This document shows, piece after piece, positions 14,357-23,828 of a stretch of 37,566 nt of DNA (position 1 is its first letter; each line of letters opens with the position of its first letter). The translations under genes were made by a program, and so were the position numbers. The stretch is taken from NCBI RefSeq assembly GCF_002903165.1, contig NZ_PPSK01000024.1:1-37566 (forward strand), read 5' to 3'. This DNA is from Halopseudomonas oceani. Its GTDB lineage: Bacteria > Pseudomonadota > Gammaproteobacteria > Pseudomonadales > Pseudomonadaceae. The notes under the pieces are model-generated. The model saw only the letters and a program-made list of their open reading frames with translations, was not told the DNA's origin and did no database searches.

Positions 14357-15550
14357 ATGCCCGAATTCAATGCCCGCGCGGTCAGCGATGCTGCCCGCGC
14401 CGCGATGCTGGCACAGTTGCCGCCAGGTATTCGCTCCCGCCAGATTAACAACGGCAATGGTTTGAACGTCCACATCCTCGAGGCTGGCTATGAACAGCCC
14501 GGGCGAGAATGCGTGTTGTTGCTGCATGGCTTTCCGGAGCTGGCGTTCAGTTGGCGTAAGGTGATGTTGCCGCTGGCGAGAGCCGGATACCACGTGGTGG
14601 CTCCCGATCAGCGTGGCTACGGCATGACCGAAGGCGGTGATGCGCGTTACGACGGCGACATCAGCCAGTACGGGTTTCTCAATCTGGTGCGCGACGCGCT
14701 GGGGCTGGTGTTTGCGCTGGGCTATGACGCGGTTGCGGCGGTGGTCGGCCACGATATAGGTTCGCCGGTTGCTGGCACTTGCGCACTGACGCGTCCGGAC
14801 GTGTTCCGCTCGGTGGCATTGATGAGTGCACCCTATCCTGGGCCTGCCAGTTACCGCTTTGATGGGCAGAACGGAGCGTATGCGGCTGCGCAGCTACACG
14901 CTGATCTGGCCGCGCTCACCCCGCCGCGGCTGCATTACCAGCGTTATTTCTGCCAGCCCGATGCCAATGCGCACATGCTGGCGTGTGAGCAGGGACTGCA
15001 CGACTTTCTGCGCGCCTATTTTCACATGAAGAGCGCTGACTGGGCGGGCAATCAGCCCGCGCCTTTGGCGTCTGCCAGCGCTGAAGATCTGGCTAGCATG
15101 CCGACTTATTACATCATGGAGCAGAGCAGGACTATCGCCGAAACGGTTGCCGCTGAGATGCCGTCGCAGGCGCAGGTTGAGGCCTGCAACTGGCTGAGCG
15201 ACGCTGAGCTGGCTGTCTATGCGGCTATCTTTGCTGACACTGGCTTGCAGGGTGGGCTGCAGTGCTATCGCTCTTTGGGCTCGGCCGCCGCGCAGGCGGA
15301 GATGCTGCTGTTTGCGGGGCGGCAGATTACGGTGCCATCTTGTTTTATTTCCGGTGCAAGTGACTGGGGTACCTATCAGAGCCCCGGCGCGCTGGAGCTG
15401 ATGCAGCGCCGTGTGTGCACCGACATGCGCAGCGTCGATCTGGTTGCCGGAGCGGGGCACTGGGTGGAGCAGGAGCAGCCTGCGGTAGTCGCTGAGAAAC
15501 TGCTAGGCTTCCTCGCGAGTCAGGCTGGGTCATTCGGGAAAAAGGCGTAA
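14357..15550 (+). CDS. Alpha/beta hydrolase, epoxide-hydrolase type
   Basis: The 397-residue cytoplasmic product has the alpha/beta-hydrolase core: oxyanion motif HGFPE (57-61), DQRGYG (84-89) and nucleophile elbow VGHDIGS with Asp133. An aspartate nucleophile, rather than serine, together with HGFPE, points to the epoxide hydrolase or haloalkane dehalogenase branch; RGYG favours epoxide hydrolase. The catalytic His is probably in GAGHWVEQEQP near the C-terminus. A large cap domain (about 150-300) carries several tyrosines that could polarise the epoxide. ATG 14357 has AAGAAGAAG just upstream. Its end overlaps the convergent diguanylate cyclase gene by 31 bases. The natural substrate is unknown. 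Confidence 0.85.
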   Translation: MPEFNARAVSDAARAAMLAQLPPGIRSRQINNGNGLNVHILEAGYEQPGRECVLLLHGFPELAFSWRKVMLPLARAGYHVVAPDQRGYGMTEGGDARYDGDISQYGFLNLVRDALGLVFALGYDAVAAVVGHDIGSPVAGTCALTRPDVFRSVALMSAPYPGPASYRFDGQNGAYAAAQLHADLAALTPPRLHYQRYFCQPDANAHMLACEQGLHDFLRAYFHMKSADWAGNQPAPLASASAEDLASMPTYYIMEQSRTIAETVAAEMPSQAQVEACNWLSDAELAVYAAIFADTGLQGGLQCYRSLGSAAAQAEMLLFAGRQITVPSCFISGASDWGTYQSPGALELMQRRVCTDMRSVDLVAGAGHWVEQEQPAVVAEKLLGFLASQAGSFGKKA

Positions 15551-16848
15551 CCGGCGCCGCCGTTGCGCTTGGCTGCGTACATCGCGTTGTCGGCATGATG
15601 CATCAGCTGGCGTTCGCTTTGGCCGTGCTCGGGGTAGACCGCGATGCCGACGCTGGGTGTGCAGGTCAGGGAATGCCCTTCAATCAGGAAGGGCGACCCT
15701 AGATTGCTGAGGATCTTTTTCGCCACGCTGGCGGCGTCCTGCCGTTGCCGAATGCTGTCGAGCAAGACTGCAAACTCATCGCCACCCAGACGGCCGCAGC
15801 TGTCGGACTCGCGCACGCTCTGGCGCAACCTGACTGCAACCTGTTGCAGCAGGTGGTCGCCAACGGCATGGCCGTAGGTGTCATTGATCTGCTTGAAGCT
15901 GTCCAGGTCGAGATACAGCACAGCCAGTTGCCCGCCACCGCGCTGTGCGCGCATCAGGGCGCCCTGCAGGCGATCCATGAACAGCGCGCGATTGGGCAAC
16001 TGCGTCAGTTGGTCGTGCTGGGCGAGGAAGGAGAGTTTTTCGTGGGCGCGGTGCCGGTTGATGGCCGTGGCCAGTTGACTGGCGACAAAATTCAGAAACT
16101 CGGTGTCTCGTGCGTTGAAGTCTGGATTACTCCGCCGACTTTGTACGGTGAGTGCGCCGATGGGGGTACCGTCGTGCAGCAGCGGTACGCAAAGCTGATG
16201 CGATTGCCCGCTTTTTTCCGGCTTGGCGGTGGACTGTGGGTGTGAGCGAATCGTTCGCGCCAGTGACGGATAACCGGCAAGTGGAGCAGGCGGAGGCGCC
16301 GTCAGACCGTCCCCAGCATGGTATGGAAAGCTCAGTTGATCATGCTCGGCATCATAGAGTGCAACCGAAAAGGCCTGGATTGGCAGCTGCTGGGCTATCA
16401 GGCAGTGCATGCGCTGGTAGAGTGCGGGCAGCGTCTCTGCCGAGTGCGCTGCTGCCGACACCGCATACACTGCGGCCTGTCTGGCCTCGGCCTGTTTCCG
16501 TGCCGTGATGTCACGGGCGACGCCAACGCGCACCTGTTCAGCCTCGAACCATTGGGTTGACCACATGATGTAGACAATATGGCCCTGTTTGTGGACGTAG
16601 CGGTTTTCGTGGTCGCCCGAGGGCTGGCCGGCGGTTATGCGTTCGACGATCTGCCGGGTGGCCTCCCGATCATCCGGGTGCATCAACTCGAAGGTCGTGC
16701 GGCCAATCAGTTCTTCCGGCGTATAGCCAAACACCCGTTCGCTGGCTGCGCTAACGGATAAAAAGCGTCCCTCCTTGTTTACGACGCAGACGACATCCAG
16801 CAGCAAATCCAATAGCTTGTCGTGGGGAATCAGGGGAGCTGGGATCAT
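15520..16848 (-). CDS. PAS-GAF-GGDEF diguanylate cyclase
   Basis: I use ATG 16848, giving 442 residues; a TTG three codons upstream is also possible. The N-terminal PAS domain (about 8-125) has FLSVSAASERVFGYTPEELIG-type core and ends in the ARDITARKQAEA connector. A GAF domain follows (about 130-275, with LCVPLLHDGTPIGALTV). The GGDEF domain (about 280-440) includes DQLTQLPNRALF, the intact active site RLGGDEF, and an inhibitory I-site RESD exactly five residues before GGDEF, so product feedback by cyclic di-GMP is expected. There is no EAL domain, so it should make and not degrade the messenger. No TM span or signal peptide is seen; it is cytoplasmic. It lies downstream of a chemoreceptor on the same strand, 228 bases away, perhaps as a separate unit. 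Confidence 0.93.
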   Translation of the reverse strand: MIPAPLIPHDKLLDLLLDVVCVVNKEGRFLSVSAASERVFGYTPEELIGRTTFELMHPDDREATRQIVERITAGQPSGDHENRYVHKQGHIVYIMWSTQWFEAEQVRVGVARDITARKQAEARQAAVYAVSAAAHSAETLPALYQRMHCLIAQQLPIQAFSVALYDAEHDQLSFPYHAGDGLTAPPPAPLAGYPSLARTIRSHPQSTAKPEKSGQSHQLCVPLLHDGTPIGALTVQSRRSNPDFNARDTEFLNFVASQLATAINRHRAHEKLSFLAQHDQLTQLPNRALFMDRLQGALMRAQRGGGQLAVLYLDLDSFKQINDTYGHAVGDHLLQQVAVRLRQSVRESDSCGRLGGDEFAVLLDSIRQRQDAASVAKKILSNLGSPFLIEGHSLTCTPSVGIAVYPEHGQSERQLMHHADNAMYAAKRNGGAGYAFFPNDPA

Positions 16849-17076
16849 GCCGCTCAATATAGTGGCAGAGTGCCTTGGCCTGCTACCGTGCGCTGATGTT
16901 TTTTTCGATCATGAACACGGAGCCCTGACAGGGACCGACACAATAATGTGTGCCTGCGCCTGCCGGGCACCGTCTGAGGCTGCCTGGCCACGGGCGGCGT
17001 GCGGTCTCGCACGAGAGTCACGGGCTGCATAGGCAATATCAACGGCATGCCCAATGCAACCTGTGCTGATTACCCG

Positions 17077-19038
17077 TCAGGCGATTTTGAAGCGGCTCAC
17101 CAGCTGCTGTTGCTGAGCTGCCAGCCGTGCCAGCTCACGGCTGGTGCTCGCTGTCTGCTCTGCACCTGCGCTGACCTGTATCACTAGATCGTTTATGTCG
17201 TTGACATTCCGGTTGATCTCTTCTGATACGAGGCTTTGTTCCTCAGCGGCAGACGCGACCTGAATGTTGCGATCGCTGATGCTGGCGATCCCTTCAGCGA
17301 TGGTTTCCAGCAAGTCGCCAGCCTTGACTACGTTACTGGCACCCGATTCGGCTTTGCTCAGGGTTTCTCTCATGGAGTTGGCTGCGCGATCAGAGCCGCT
17401 TTGCAGGTTACTGATCATGTGCTGAATGCTGACAGTGGACTCTTGGGTTTTTTGCGCCAGTTGCCGTACCTCATCGGCCACCACTGCGAAACCGCGTCCC
17501 TGATCACCTGCCCGAGCCGCTTCGATAGCGGCATTGAGCGCCAGCAGATTGGTCTGCTCGGCGACGCCACGGATCACGTCGATGACCGAGGAAATGGCGT
17601 CGCTCTCTTTCTTCAGTTCCTGAATCAGCTGGGCAGTCTCGGCGGCCTGCGAGGACAGCCCCTGTACCAGCCGGACCGTGTTCACAATCTCCGCCTTGCC
17701 TTGCGCGGTTGTATCGTTAACCTGCCGCGACATTTCGGCTGCTTCTGTCGTGCTGCAGGCGACATCGCGTACCGTCGCGCTCATCTGGTTGATAGCAGTG
17801 GCAACCTGGTCAGTACCCTGGCGCTGCTGGGCGACGTTCTGGCTGGTTTGCATGGCGACAGATGAGCTTTGCTCAGCCGCTGTCGCTACCTGCGTCGCGG
17901 CGCTGCCTATGTCCTGGATCACGTCCCTGATGTGCTGTACCACGTTGTTGAGGTTGGCCGCGATCTTGCCAAACTCGTCGCTGCCTTGGTAACGCGATTG
18001 TGCGGTGAGGGCGCGCCCGGCGAGTGCGATCAGGGTGTCATTGAGGTCACTGACGCCTGAATTGATATTGCGAATGATCAGATAAGTCAGTGACGCCACG
18101 GCGATAATGACCACCAGCAGGGCTGCCACCGCCAGCCAGACATTTCGGAGTGCGGCCTTGTGGTCTTGAACTGCCAGTTGATTTACCTGCTGGCCAAGCT
18201 CCTCCTCGATCCGCCCCATCAGATCAATCCGCTCGGTCGACAGTTTGAACCAGTCCTGAGGCTTCATACCAAGGGCCTCACCAATTGGTGTTTCGACGGC
18301 AAGGCGCTGCCGGCTTGCCACTTGCTGTGAGACAGGTAGCTGCATTATCTCTTCGAGTTCGGTTTTCAGTTCCGCCGGGGCGCGGCGTTTGAAGGCATCC
18401 AGATAAACGCCAAACTCGCCCAGGTTTTTGCTGAAGCGTGTCAGCAGCTCAACATCGAAGCTGTTCTGCGCGAAAGCCATGCCAAGCAGCGCACGTTCCC
18501 GGCCAGCGCGTTCCTTCATTTCGACAAATTCGTTGAGCCCGCTGAGCAGGCGCAGGAGTTCGGGGTCGTTTATGTTCGCTTCTAGGGCCTGTGTGTAGTC
18601 GATCAGGAGGTTGATTGTCGCCGTATAGCGAGCCCCTGATTCACGGCCATTAAGGCTCAAGGCGTTAACTTGGTCGCGCAGACCGGGCAGCGTCTCAAGC
18701 GCGCGTAATGTTTCAGTCATGAGTGGTGTTTGCTGATTAACCCGCGAGCGCATCTGGCGAATGGCTTCATCGCTGTCGTCGCGAAACGCGCCAAGCTCAT
18801 CGCGCATGGCGGCGCCACGGCTACTGATGAACACGCCGCTCGCGCCGCGCTCGCGTTGCAGGGTGGTGATCACCTGACTGATTTCCAGTGCCTCAGCGCT
18901 GGCCTTGGTGGCTAGACTCATCTCACGCAGCGTTTGGTACTTGTCTGAAGCGTAGATGCTGGAAAAGGCCAGAAAGCCCAACACAGGTAATACCAGTATG
19001 AGTAGAAGTTTCGTCCGGAGCGGAATATTGCGGAGCAT
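17077..19038 (-). CDS. Methyl-accepting chemoreceptor with NIT-like sensor domain
   Basis: ATG 19038 with GAGG ten bases ahead gives 653 residues; a longer in-frame version adds 27 polar residues before the signal anchor and is unlikely. TM1 spans about 9-30. The periplasmic region (about 35-300) is all-helical and carries [16 protein letters not shown], the characteristic motif of nitrate/nitrite-sensing NIT domains, and later [14 protein letters not shown]2 (about 305-325) leads to HAMP, then the signalling domain with the conserved hairpin tip [18 protein letters not shown] and [14 protein letters not shown]. The C-terminus SRFKIA lacks the NWETF-type pentapeptide. The NIT assignment suggests nitrate or nitrite as ligand by family analogy. 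It would bias flagellar or other motility through CheA/CheW encoded elsewhere. Confidence 0.93.
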   Translation of the reverse strand: MLRNIPLRTKLLLILVLPVLGFLAFSSIYASDKYQTLREMSLATKASAEALEISQVITTLQRERGASGVFISSRGAAMRDELGAFRDDSDEAIRQMRSRVNQQTPLMTETLRALETLPGLRDQVNALSLNGRESGARYTATINLLIDYTQALEANINDPELLRLLSGLNEFVEMKERAGRERALLGMAFAQNSFDVELLTRFSKNLGEFGVYLDAFKRRAPAELKTELEEIMQLPVSQQVASRQRLAVETPIGEALGMKPQDWFKLSTERIDLMGRIEEELGQQVNQLAVQDHKAALRNVWLAVAALLVVIIAVASLTYLIIRNINSGVSDLNDTLIALAGRALTAQSRYQGSDEFGKIAANLNNVVQHIRDVIQDIGSAATQVATAAEQSSSVAMQTSQNVAQQRQGTDQVATAINQMSATVRDVACSTTEAAEMSRQVNDTTAQGKAEIVNTVRLVQGLSSQAAETAQLIQELKKESDAISSVIDVIRGVAEQTNLLALNAAIEAARAGDQGRGFAVVADEVRQLAQKTQESTVSIQHMISNLQSGSDRAANSMRETLSKAESGASNVVKAGDLLETIAEGIASISDRNIQVASAAEEQSLVSEEINRNVNDINDLVIQVSAGAEQTASTSRELARLAAQQQQLVSRFKIA

Positions 19039-19250
19039 TGCTTTGCGCCTCGTGTTCTTGCCATGGTGCTGAACACCTAGCACCGTGGTGGTTCCTTGAG
19101 TCTTGCGTTCCGAAAACACTAAGTTAAAGCGTAGACCCAGATAGCGATTTCATGGCAACAGTCGCGTATTCAGCGCTTCCTTCCGGCTCGCCGGGTGTAT
19201 CTGAGTGCCGGGTAGGCGCTATTTAAGCGTCAGTCGACGCTGCTCACAGC

Positions 19251-19652
19251 TCAGGCGTCGCGTAGCAAGTCCTGGTTGTTCAGCAGCGCGAAGGTAATCT
19301 CCGGGTGCGTTTTCAGGCCGCGGCGGATGGCGGCAGGGACGGACTTGCGTGTCTTGCGGCAAAGCCCAGGCTGGGGCAGCAACTGGATGTTGATGCCGTG
19401 CACGCTGCGCACTTCGCCAAAGCCGGGGGTGATGACCAGACGAATGCCCAATTGCTGGTACATGCGTAGTTGCAGGTGTTCGAGTTCTTCCAGCGTGGTA
19501 ATGGCTTCCAGCCGGGCCAGCAGGCGCTTTTCCTCATGCAGGGTCAGCCGCAGGATGCGCGGGTCTGCATTCGCCTGGCCGGCAAGGGTGTCACGGTCGC
19601 AATCGCAGGTGCCCGGAGGGCAGGGTTGGCGTGTGGCAGGCGTCGTGGTCAT
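19251..19652 (-). CDS. Small Cys-rich protein divergent from the fec-type operon
   Basis: ATG 19652 gives 133 residues without a signal peptide or TM span. Near the N-terminus is PCPPGTCDCDRD, a CxxxxCxC cluster that could bind a metal or iron-sulphur centre. The middle is strongly helical and charged (LTLHEEKRLLARLEAITTLEELEHLQ, split as LTLHEEKRLLARLEA and TTLEELEHLQ), followed by GIRLVITPGFGEVRSVHGI and a KTRKSVPAAIRR motif. I do not recognise an established family. It starts 178 bases from the FecI-like sigma gene on the opposite strand and shares that control region, so it may respond to iron. Low complexity is absent and the composition matches neighbours, so I think it is a real gene. 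Confidence 0.7.
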   Translation of the reverse strand: MTTTPATRQPCPPGTCDCDRDTLAGQANADPRILRLTLHEEKRLLARLEAITTLEELEHLQLRMYQQLGIRLVITPGFGEVRSVHGINIQLLPQPGLCRKTRKSVPAAIRRGLKTHPEITFALLNNQDLLRDA

Positions 19653-19784
19653 GGCGTATCTGCACTTGGAGGCGTATGGCTATCGTGCTGGGTTCGCACG
19701 GCCAGTGCAATGCTGGCGGACAGGTTGAGCAACAGATATGCCTGTTGCATGCACTAACACATTGCAGTCGATGCTATTTGTTAA

Positions 19785-19799
19785 ATACAATCAATCTCA
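19785..19799. promoter_or_regulatory. Candidate Fur box before the sigma factor gene
   Basis: Read on the minus strand, TGAGATTGATTGTAT matches the 7-1-7 Fur consensus (TGATAAT-N-ATTATCA) at 10 of 14 fixed positions. It lies 31 bases before the FecI-like start, and FecI-type sigma genes are known to be Fur-controlled. Confidence 0.5.
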
Positions 19800-19830
19800 T
19801 TTGCCCTCATGCCCGCAACCCAGACTGCCT

Positions 19831-20340
19831 ATGACCGACGCCGCGACAGCCAAGCAGCAGAGCCTACATACCCTTTATCGCGATCATCATAGCTGGTTGC
19901 AGAACTGGTTGCGTCGCCAGTTGGGTAACACGTGGGATGCAGCCGATCTGAGTCAGGATACCTTCATCCGGGTACTGACAAGCTCGCAGACCGTGGCTGA
20001 GATTCGTGAGCCGCGGGCCTATCTGCTGACTGTGGGCAAGCGCCTGCTCAATACGTTTTATGCGCGGCGCAGCCTGGAACAGGCTTACATGGATGCCCTG
20101 CAACAGTTGCCGCAGGAGGTAACGCCATCGCCAGAACAGCGTTGGGCGTTGCTGGAAACCCTGCAGGCGCTGGACGAGTTACTGGATGGTTTGCCGCTGG
20201 GTGTGCGGCGGGCCTTTCTCTGGAGCCAGCTTGAGGGGGTGGGGTATCGCGAGATTGCTGCGCGGCTGGAGGTCTCCGAGCGCACTGTCAAACGCTACAT
20301 GGCTCAGGCTTACGAGCACTGCCTGCTGATGGAGCTGTGA
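19831..20340 (+). CDS. FecI-type ECF sigma factor (iron starvation)
   Basis: ATG 19831 gives 169 residues, typical for FecI sigma factors; an upstream extension would run through the putative Fur box. Sigma region 2 includes LYRDHHSWLQNWLRRQLG and DAADLSQDTFIRVL, and REPRAYLLTVGKRLL is the characteristic end of region 2. Region 4 has PLGVRRAFLWSQLEGVGYREIA and VSERTVKRYMAQA, the recognition helix. The protein should direct RNA polymerase to the receptor promoter when FecR signals siderophore binding. It overlaps the next gene by one base (TGATG). A candidate Fur site upstream suggests expression in low iron. Confidence 0.94.
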   Translation: MTDAATAKQQSLHTLYRDHHSWLQNWLRRQLGNTWDAADLSQDTFIRVLTSSQTVAEIREPRAYLLTVGKRLLNTFYARRSLEQAYMDALQQLPQEVTPSPEQRWALLETLQALDELLDGLPLGVRRAFLWSQLEGVGYREIAARLEVSERTVKRYMAQAYEHCLLMEL

Positions 20341-21287
20341 TGAGCAGGCTGACGCAGGCCGAGCGCAAGGACATTACCCGGGCCGCCGCGCGCTGGCTGG
20401 CGCTGCTGGATGCCGAGGACTGCAGTGAGGCGGATCGTGCGCGCCTGGCGCAGTGGCGCAACCGCAGCTCCGAGCATGAGCAGGCCTGGCAGCGGGCATT
20501 GCAGCTACGCCAGCGTTTCGCCGTGCTACCTTCGGCGCTGTCGCTGGCCGCGCTGGACCGGCCGGATCTGGGGCGGCGGGTGGCCGTCAAGCGGGTGTTG
20601 GGTGTGGGGGCGTTGCTGCCAGCGGCCTGGCTGGTTGGGCGGCAGCTGCCTGTGCAGGAGTGGACTGCAGATGTACACACCGCAACGGGAGAGCAGCAAC
20701 GTATGCCGCTGACCCAAGGGGTTGAGCTACAGCTCAATACCGGCAGCGCGGTGAATCTGGATTTGGCTGCGCGGCGGCTGATGCTGGTGCGCGGTGAAGT
20801 TGCGCTGTATGCCGCAGCCCGCGAGCCGCTGAGTGTCATCTTGCCGCAGGGGGTACTGACCCTGCGCGAGGCCGAGGTTTGCGTGCGACGCTACGATGAT
20901 CATTGCCGTGTTGCGGTGGCCCGCGGACGGGTGCAACTGGCAGCCGGGGGCGGTGCGAGCGAGTTACTGGACGGTGGCCAGCAGGTGTCGGTGACCGCCA
21001 CCGGCTTGTCCGATTGGGCGAGCTATGACCCTACGCTGCCTGATTGGCGGAACGGTGTGCTGCTGGCCGACAACCAGCCGTTGGGCGATTTTCTGCGCGA
21101 GTTGCGTCGCTATCGACCCGGCGTATTGCGCTGGGATCCGGCGCTGGAGCGCCTGCGCGTCACCGGCAGTTTCCGTGTGGATGACACCGACCAGGTGCTG
21201 GCATTGCTGGCTGCCAGTCTGCCTCTGAACGTGCAGACGCGCACGCGCTACTGGGTATCGCTTGAGCCCAGGAAAAAAAATGCCTGA
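20340..21287 (+). CDS. FecR-type anti-sigma factor / sigma regulator
   Basis: ATG 20340 overlaps the sigma gene stop, giving 315 residues. The N-terminal cytoplasmic part has ARWLALLD and LAQWRNRSSEHEQAWQRA, typical of the sigma-binding helices of FecR (DUF4880). A weak hydrophobic span around 85-102 (RVLGVGALLPAAWLVG) should cross the inner membrane. The periplasmic FecR domain includes VHTATGEQQRMPLTQGVELQLNTGSAV (split between 118-145) and LMLVRGEVAL, and the C-terminal STN-like region ends LPLNVQTRTRYWVSL, which contacts the receptor signalling domain. It transmits occupancy of the outer-membrane receptor to the sigma factor. Confidence 0.94.
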   Translation: MSRLTQAERKDITRAAARWLALLDAEDCSEADRARLAQWRNRSSEHEQAWQRALQLRQRFAVLPSALSLAALDRPDLGRRVAVKRVLGVGALLPAAWLVGRQLPVQEWTADVHTATGEQQRMPLTQGVELQLNTGSAVNLDLAARRLMLVRGEVALYAAAREPLSVILPQGVLTLREAEVCVRRYDDHCRVAVARGRVQLAAGGGASELLDGGQQVSVTATGLSDWASYDPTLPDWRNGVLLADNQPLGDFLRELRRYRPGVLRWDPALERLRVTGSFRVDDTDQVLALLAASLPLNVQTRTRYWVSLEPRKKNA

Positions 21288-21354
21288 ACCCTGTCCCTTT
21301 TTTTGCGCTCGTCAGTCAGTAGCGGTGAGAAAGCAAAAAACGAGGATCTGGTTT

Positions 21355-23775
21355 ATGTCTGCAGTATCGACTGAGCGCGCATCGCTGCGCCTGCGTTCAT
21401 TGTTGCATCTGGGCCTGGTGATGGGCTTGAGTGTCAGCCCGTTGGCCATCTCTACCAGCTACGCGCAGCAGCTGGAACGACGCAGTTACGCGGTGCCCGC
21501 GGGCGATCTGGGCGCAGCCCTGACGCGCTTTGCCGGTCAGGCAGGTGTGAGCCTATCGGTTGATCCGGCGCTGATGCAGGGGCACCGCAGTGACGGCCTG
21601 TCCGGCAGCTACAGCGTAGAGGAGGGCTTTGCCCGCCTGTTGCAGGGCAGTGGGCTGCAGATCCAGCCGGTCGGTGCTGGTGGTTATACGCTGATACCTG
21701 CCCCCGCCCAGGGCGAGGCTCAGGAGATCGCTCCCATCACGGTGGTGGGTGTCAGCCCGCAGTTGGCCGGCGGTGAGCGCTACGCGGGTGGGCAGGTCAC
21801 CATGCAGACTTCCCAGGGCATGCTCGGCTCACGGGATTTCATGGAAACCCCATTCAGCGCCACGACCTATACCAGTGAAACCGCCCAGAACCAGAATGCC
21901 CGCACGCTGCTGGATCTGGTTGCCAACGATCCTTCGGTGCGCTCCACCAATCCGGCAGGCGGGCGCTTCGAGCAGTTCACTATTCGTGGCTTCAGTCTGT
22001 TCAACACCGATGTCGCGTTTAATGGCCTGTACGGCATTCTGCCGACCTATTCGATCGACATGGAGATGGCAGACCGGGTCGATATCATCAAGGGCCCCAG
22101 TCAGTTGATCAACGGCATCTCGCCTCGTGGCGCAGTCGGGGGTGGCATCAACGTGGTGTCCAAGCGGGCGGCGGATACACCGCTCACCGAGTTTACCGGC
22201 AGCTACGCTTCCGACAGCCAGGTCGGCGGGGCGCTGGACATCGGACGGCGTTTTGGCGAGGACAACCGCTTTGGTGTGCGCTTCAACGGTGTGCGCCAGT
22301 CTGGTGACACCGAGTGGGACCATCAGCACGTCGACCGCGAAATGGCGGTGCTGGGCCTCGATTACCGTGGTGAACGTCTGCGCCTGGGCGCCGATATCGG
22401 TCATACCGAGCGCGATACAGACGCGCCGCAGGAGCGGGTTCTTATCGGTGCGGCGGCGCCGATCCCGGACGTTGACCGGGTCAATGATAACTACGCCCAG
22501 GCCTGGAGCAAGGCGCGCACCGAAGATACCTTTGCCGCGCTCAGTGGCGAGTACGATATCAGTGATGATCTGCTGTTCTATGGCGCGGCTGGCGTGCGTG
22601 AGAGCAATCACGACTTCCTGCGTCACAATGTGTCGATCATCAACGAGGCGGGTGATTTCAACGTTCAGCCCCGCGACTTCACCCGTGATGAAAGTGTCCG
22701 CACCGCCACCGCTGGTTTACGCAGCTGGTTGCAGACCGGACCCGTCAGCCATGAGGTGAATCTGGCTGCCAGCTATTTCTACATGGATTTCACTAACGGC
22801 GGCGCACGCTACGCCACCGCCCCCAGCAATCTGTACGACCCGGTCCCTACGCCTGTGCCAGGGGTCCCCACCCGTATCGATAACGAGGTCTACACCGAGA
22901 ACCGATTCAGCGGTGTGGCGCTGGCCGACACCCTGGGCTTCATGGATGACCGTCTGCTGGTGACCCTGGGCGCGCGCTGGCAGCGGGTGAAGGTAGATGA
23001 CTGGACCAACGACATCAAAGGTGCCACCGCTTACGACGAGGAAAAGGTATCGCCTTCGGTAGGTGTGGTGTATCGGTTTGCGCCGGAAGTGTCGATCTAC
23101 GCCAACTACATGGAAGGCTTGAGCCAGGGCAAGATCGCTCCCTCTACCTCGATCAACGAGGATCAAATCTTCCCGCCGTTTGTCAGCCGCCAGGTGGAAC
23201 TGGGTGCCAAGTACGACCGGGGTGATTTTGGCTTAACCGTGAGTGCCTTCCGTATCCGCCAGCCGGCTTACGAGACTGACGCCGTCACCCGGGTATTCGG
23301 GCCTAACGGCAAACGTGAAAATCGCGGGATTGAGTTGAGTACCTTCGGCGAGCCCTGGGAGGGTGTGCGTCTGCTCGGCGGATTGATGTACATCGACAGC
23401 GAATTGACCGCGACCAACGACCCGGCGGTGGATGGTAATCGCGCGCCTGCTACGCCCGAGTACAGCGTCAATCTGGGCGCCGAGTGGGATGTGCCGTCAA
23501 TGCACGGTTTGACCCTGACCGCGCGCGGTATTCACTCCAGCTCGCAGTACCTTGATCAAGCCAACAGCAAGAAGATCGACGGCTGGGAACGCTTTGATCT
23601 GGGCGCCCGCTATGCCTTTGAGGCCGCTGGCAAGAACGTGACCCTGCGGGCCAGCGTTGAGAATGTTCTGGATGATCGCTCCTGGATCTCTGCTGGTGCC
23701 TCCGACGACAGTGCCGCCGGCCTGACCCTGTCGAGCCCGCGTACCTATCTGTTCTCCGCGACCCTGGGTTTCTGA
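21355..23775 (+). CDS. TonB-dependent siderophore receptor with STN signalling domain
   Basis: ATG 21355 is preceded by GAGGA; an in-frame upstream extension overlaps fecR and has no signal. The 806-residue product starts with a signal peptide (cleavage near SYA-QQ, residue 37). Next is an STN domain (about 42-100: YAVPAGDLGAALTRFAGQAG), a TonB-box-like APITVVGV, then the plug (about 135-290, with QFTIRGF and RVDIIKGPSQLINGISPRGAVGG split across it) and a 22-strand barrel that ends in a C-terminal Phe (SATLGF). The STN domain means it signals through FecR, as FecA and FpvA do. It should import a ferric siderophore; the plug motifs suggest the FhuE/FpvA-like branch, but the ligand is unknown. 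No biosynthetic genes lie nearby, so a foreign siderophore is plausible. Confidence 0.95.
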   Translation: MSAVSTERASLRLRSLLHLGLVMGLSVSPLAISTSYAQQLERRSYAVPAGDLGAALTRFAGQAGVSLSVDPALMQGHRSDGLSGSYSVEEGFARLLQGSGLQIQPVGAGGYTLIPAPAQGEAQEIAPITVVGVSPQLAGGERYAGGQVTMQTSQGMLGSRDFMETPFSATTYTSETAQNQNARTLLDLVANDPSVRSTNPAGGRFEQFTIRGFSLFNTDVAFNGLYGILPTYSIDMEMADRVDIIKGPSQLINGISPRGAVGGGINVVSKRAADTPLTEFTGSYASDSQVGGALDIGRRFGEDNRFGVRFNGVRQSGDTEWDHQHVDREMAVLGLDYRGERLRLGADIGHTERDTDAPQERVLIGAAAPIPDVDRVNDNYAQAWSKARTEDTFAALSGEYDISDDLLFYGAAGVRESNHDFLRHNVSIINEAGDFNVQPRDFTRDESVRTATAGLRSWLQTGPVSHEVNLAASYFYMDFTNGGARYATAPSNLYDPVPTPVPGVPTRIDNEVYTENRFSGVALADTLGFMDDRLLVTLGARWQRVKVDDWTNDIKGATAYDEEKVSPSVGVVYRFAPEVSIYANYMEGLSQGKIAPSTSINEDQIFPPFVSRQVELGAKYDRGDFGLTVSAFRIRQPAYETDAVTRVFGPNGKRENRGIELSTFGEPWEGVRLLGGLMYIDSELTATNDPAVDGNRAPATPEYSVNLGAEWDVPSMHGLTLTARGIHSSSQYLDQANSKKIDGWERFDLGARYAFEAAGKNVTLRASVENVLDDRSWISAGASDDSAAGLTLSSPRTYLFSATLGF

Positions 23776-23828
23776 GATGGCAGGGCGCGATTACTGTGCC
23801 GCGTGCGGCGCAACGCAATGAGGTGCGC

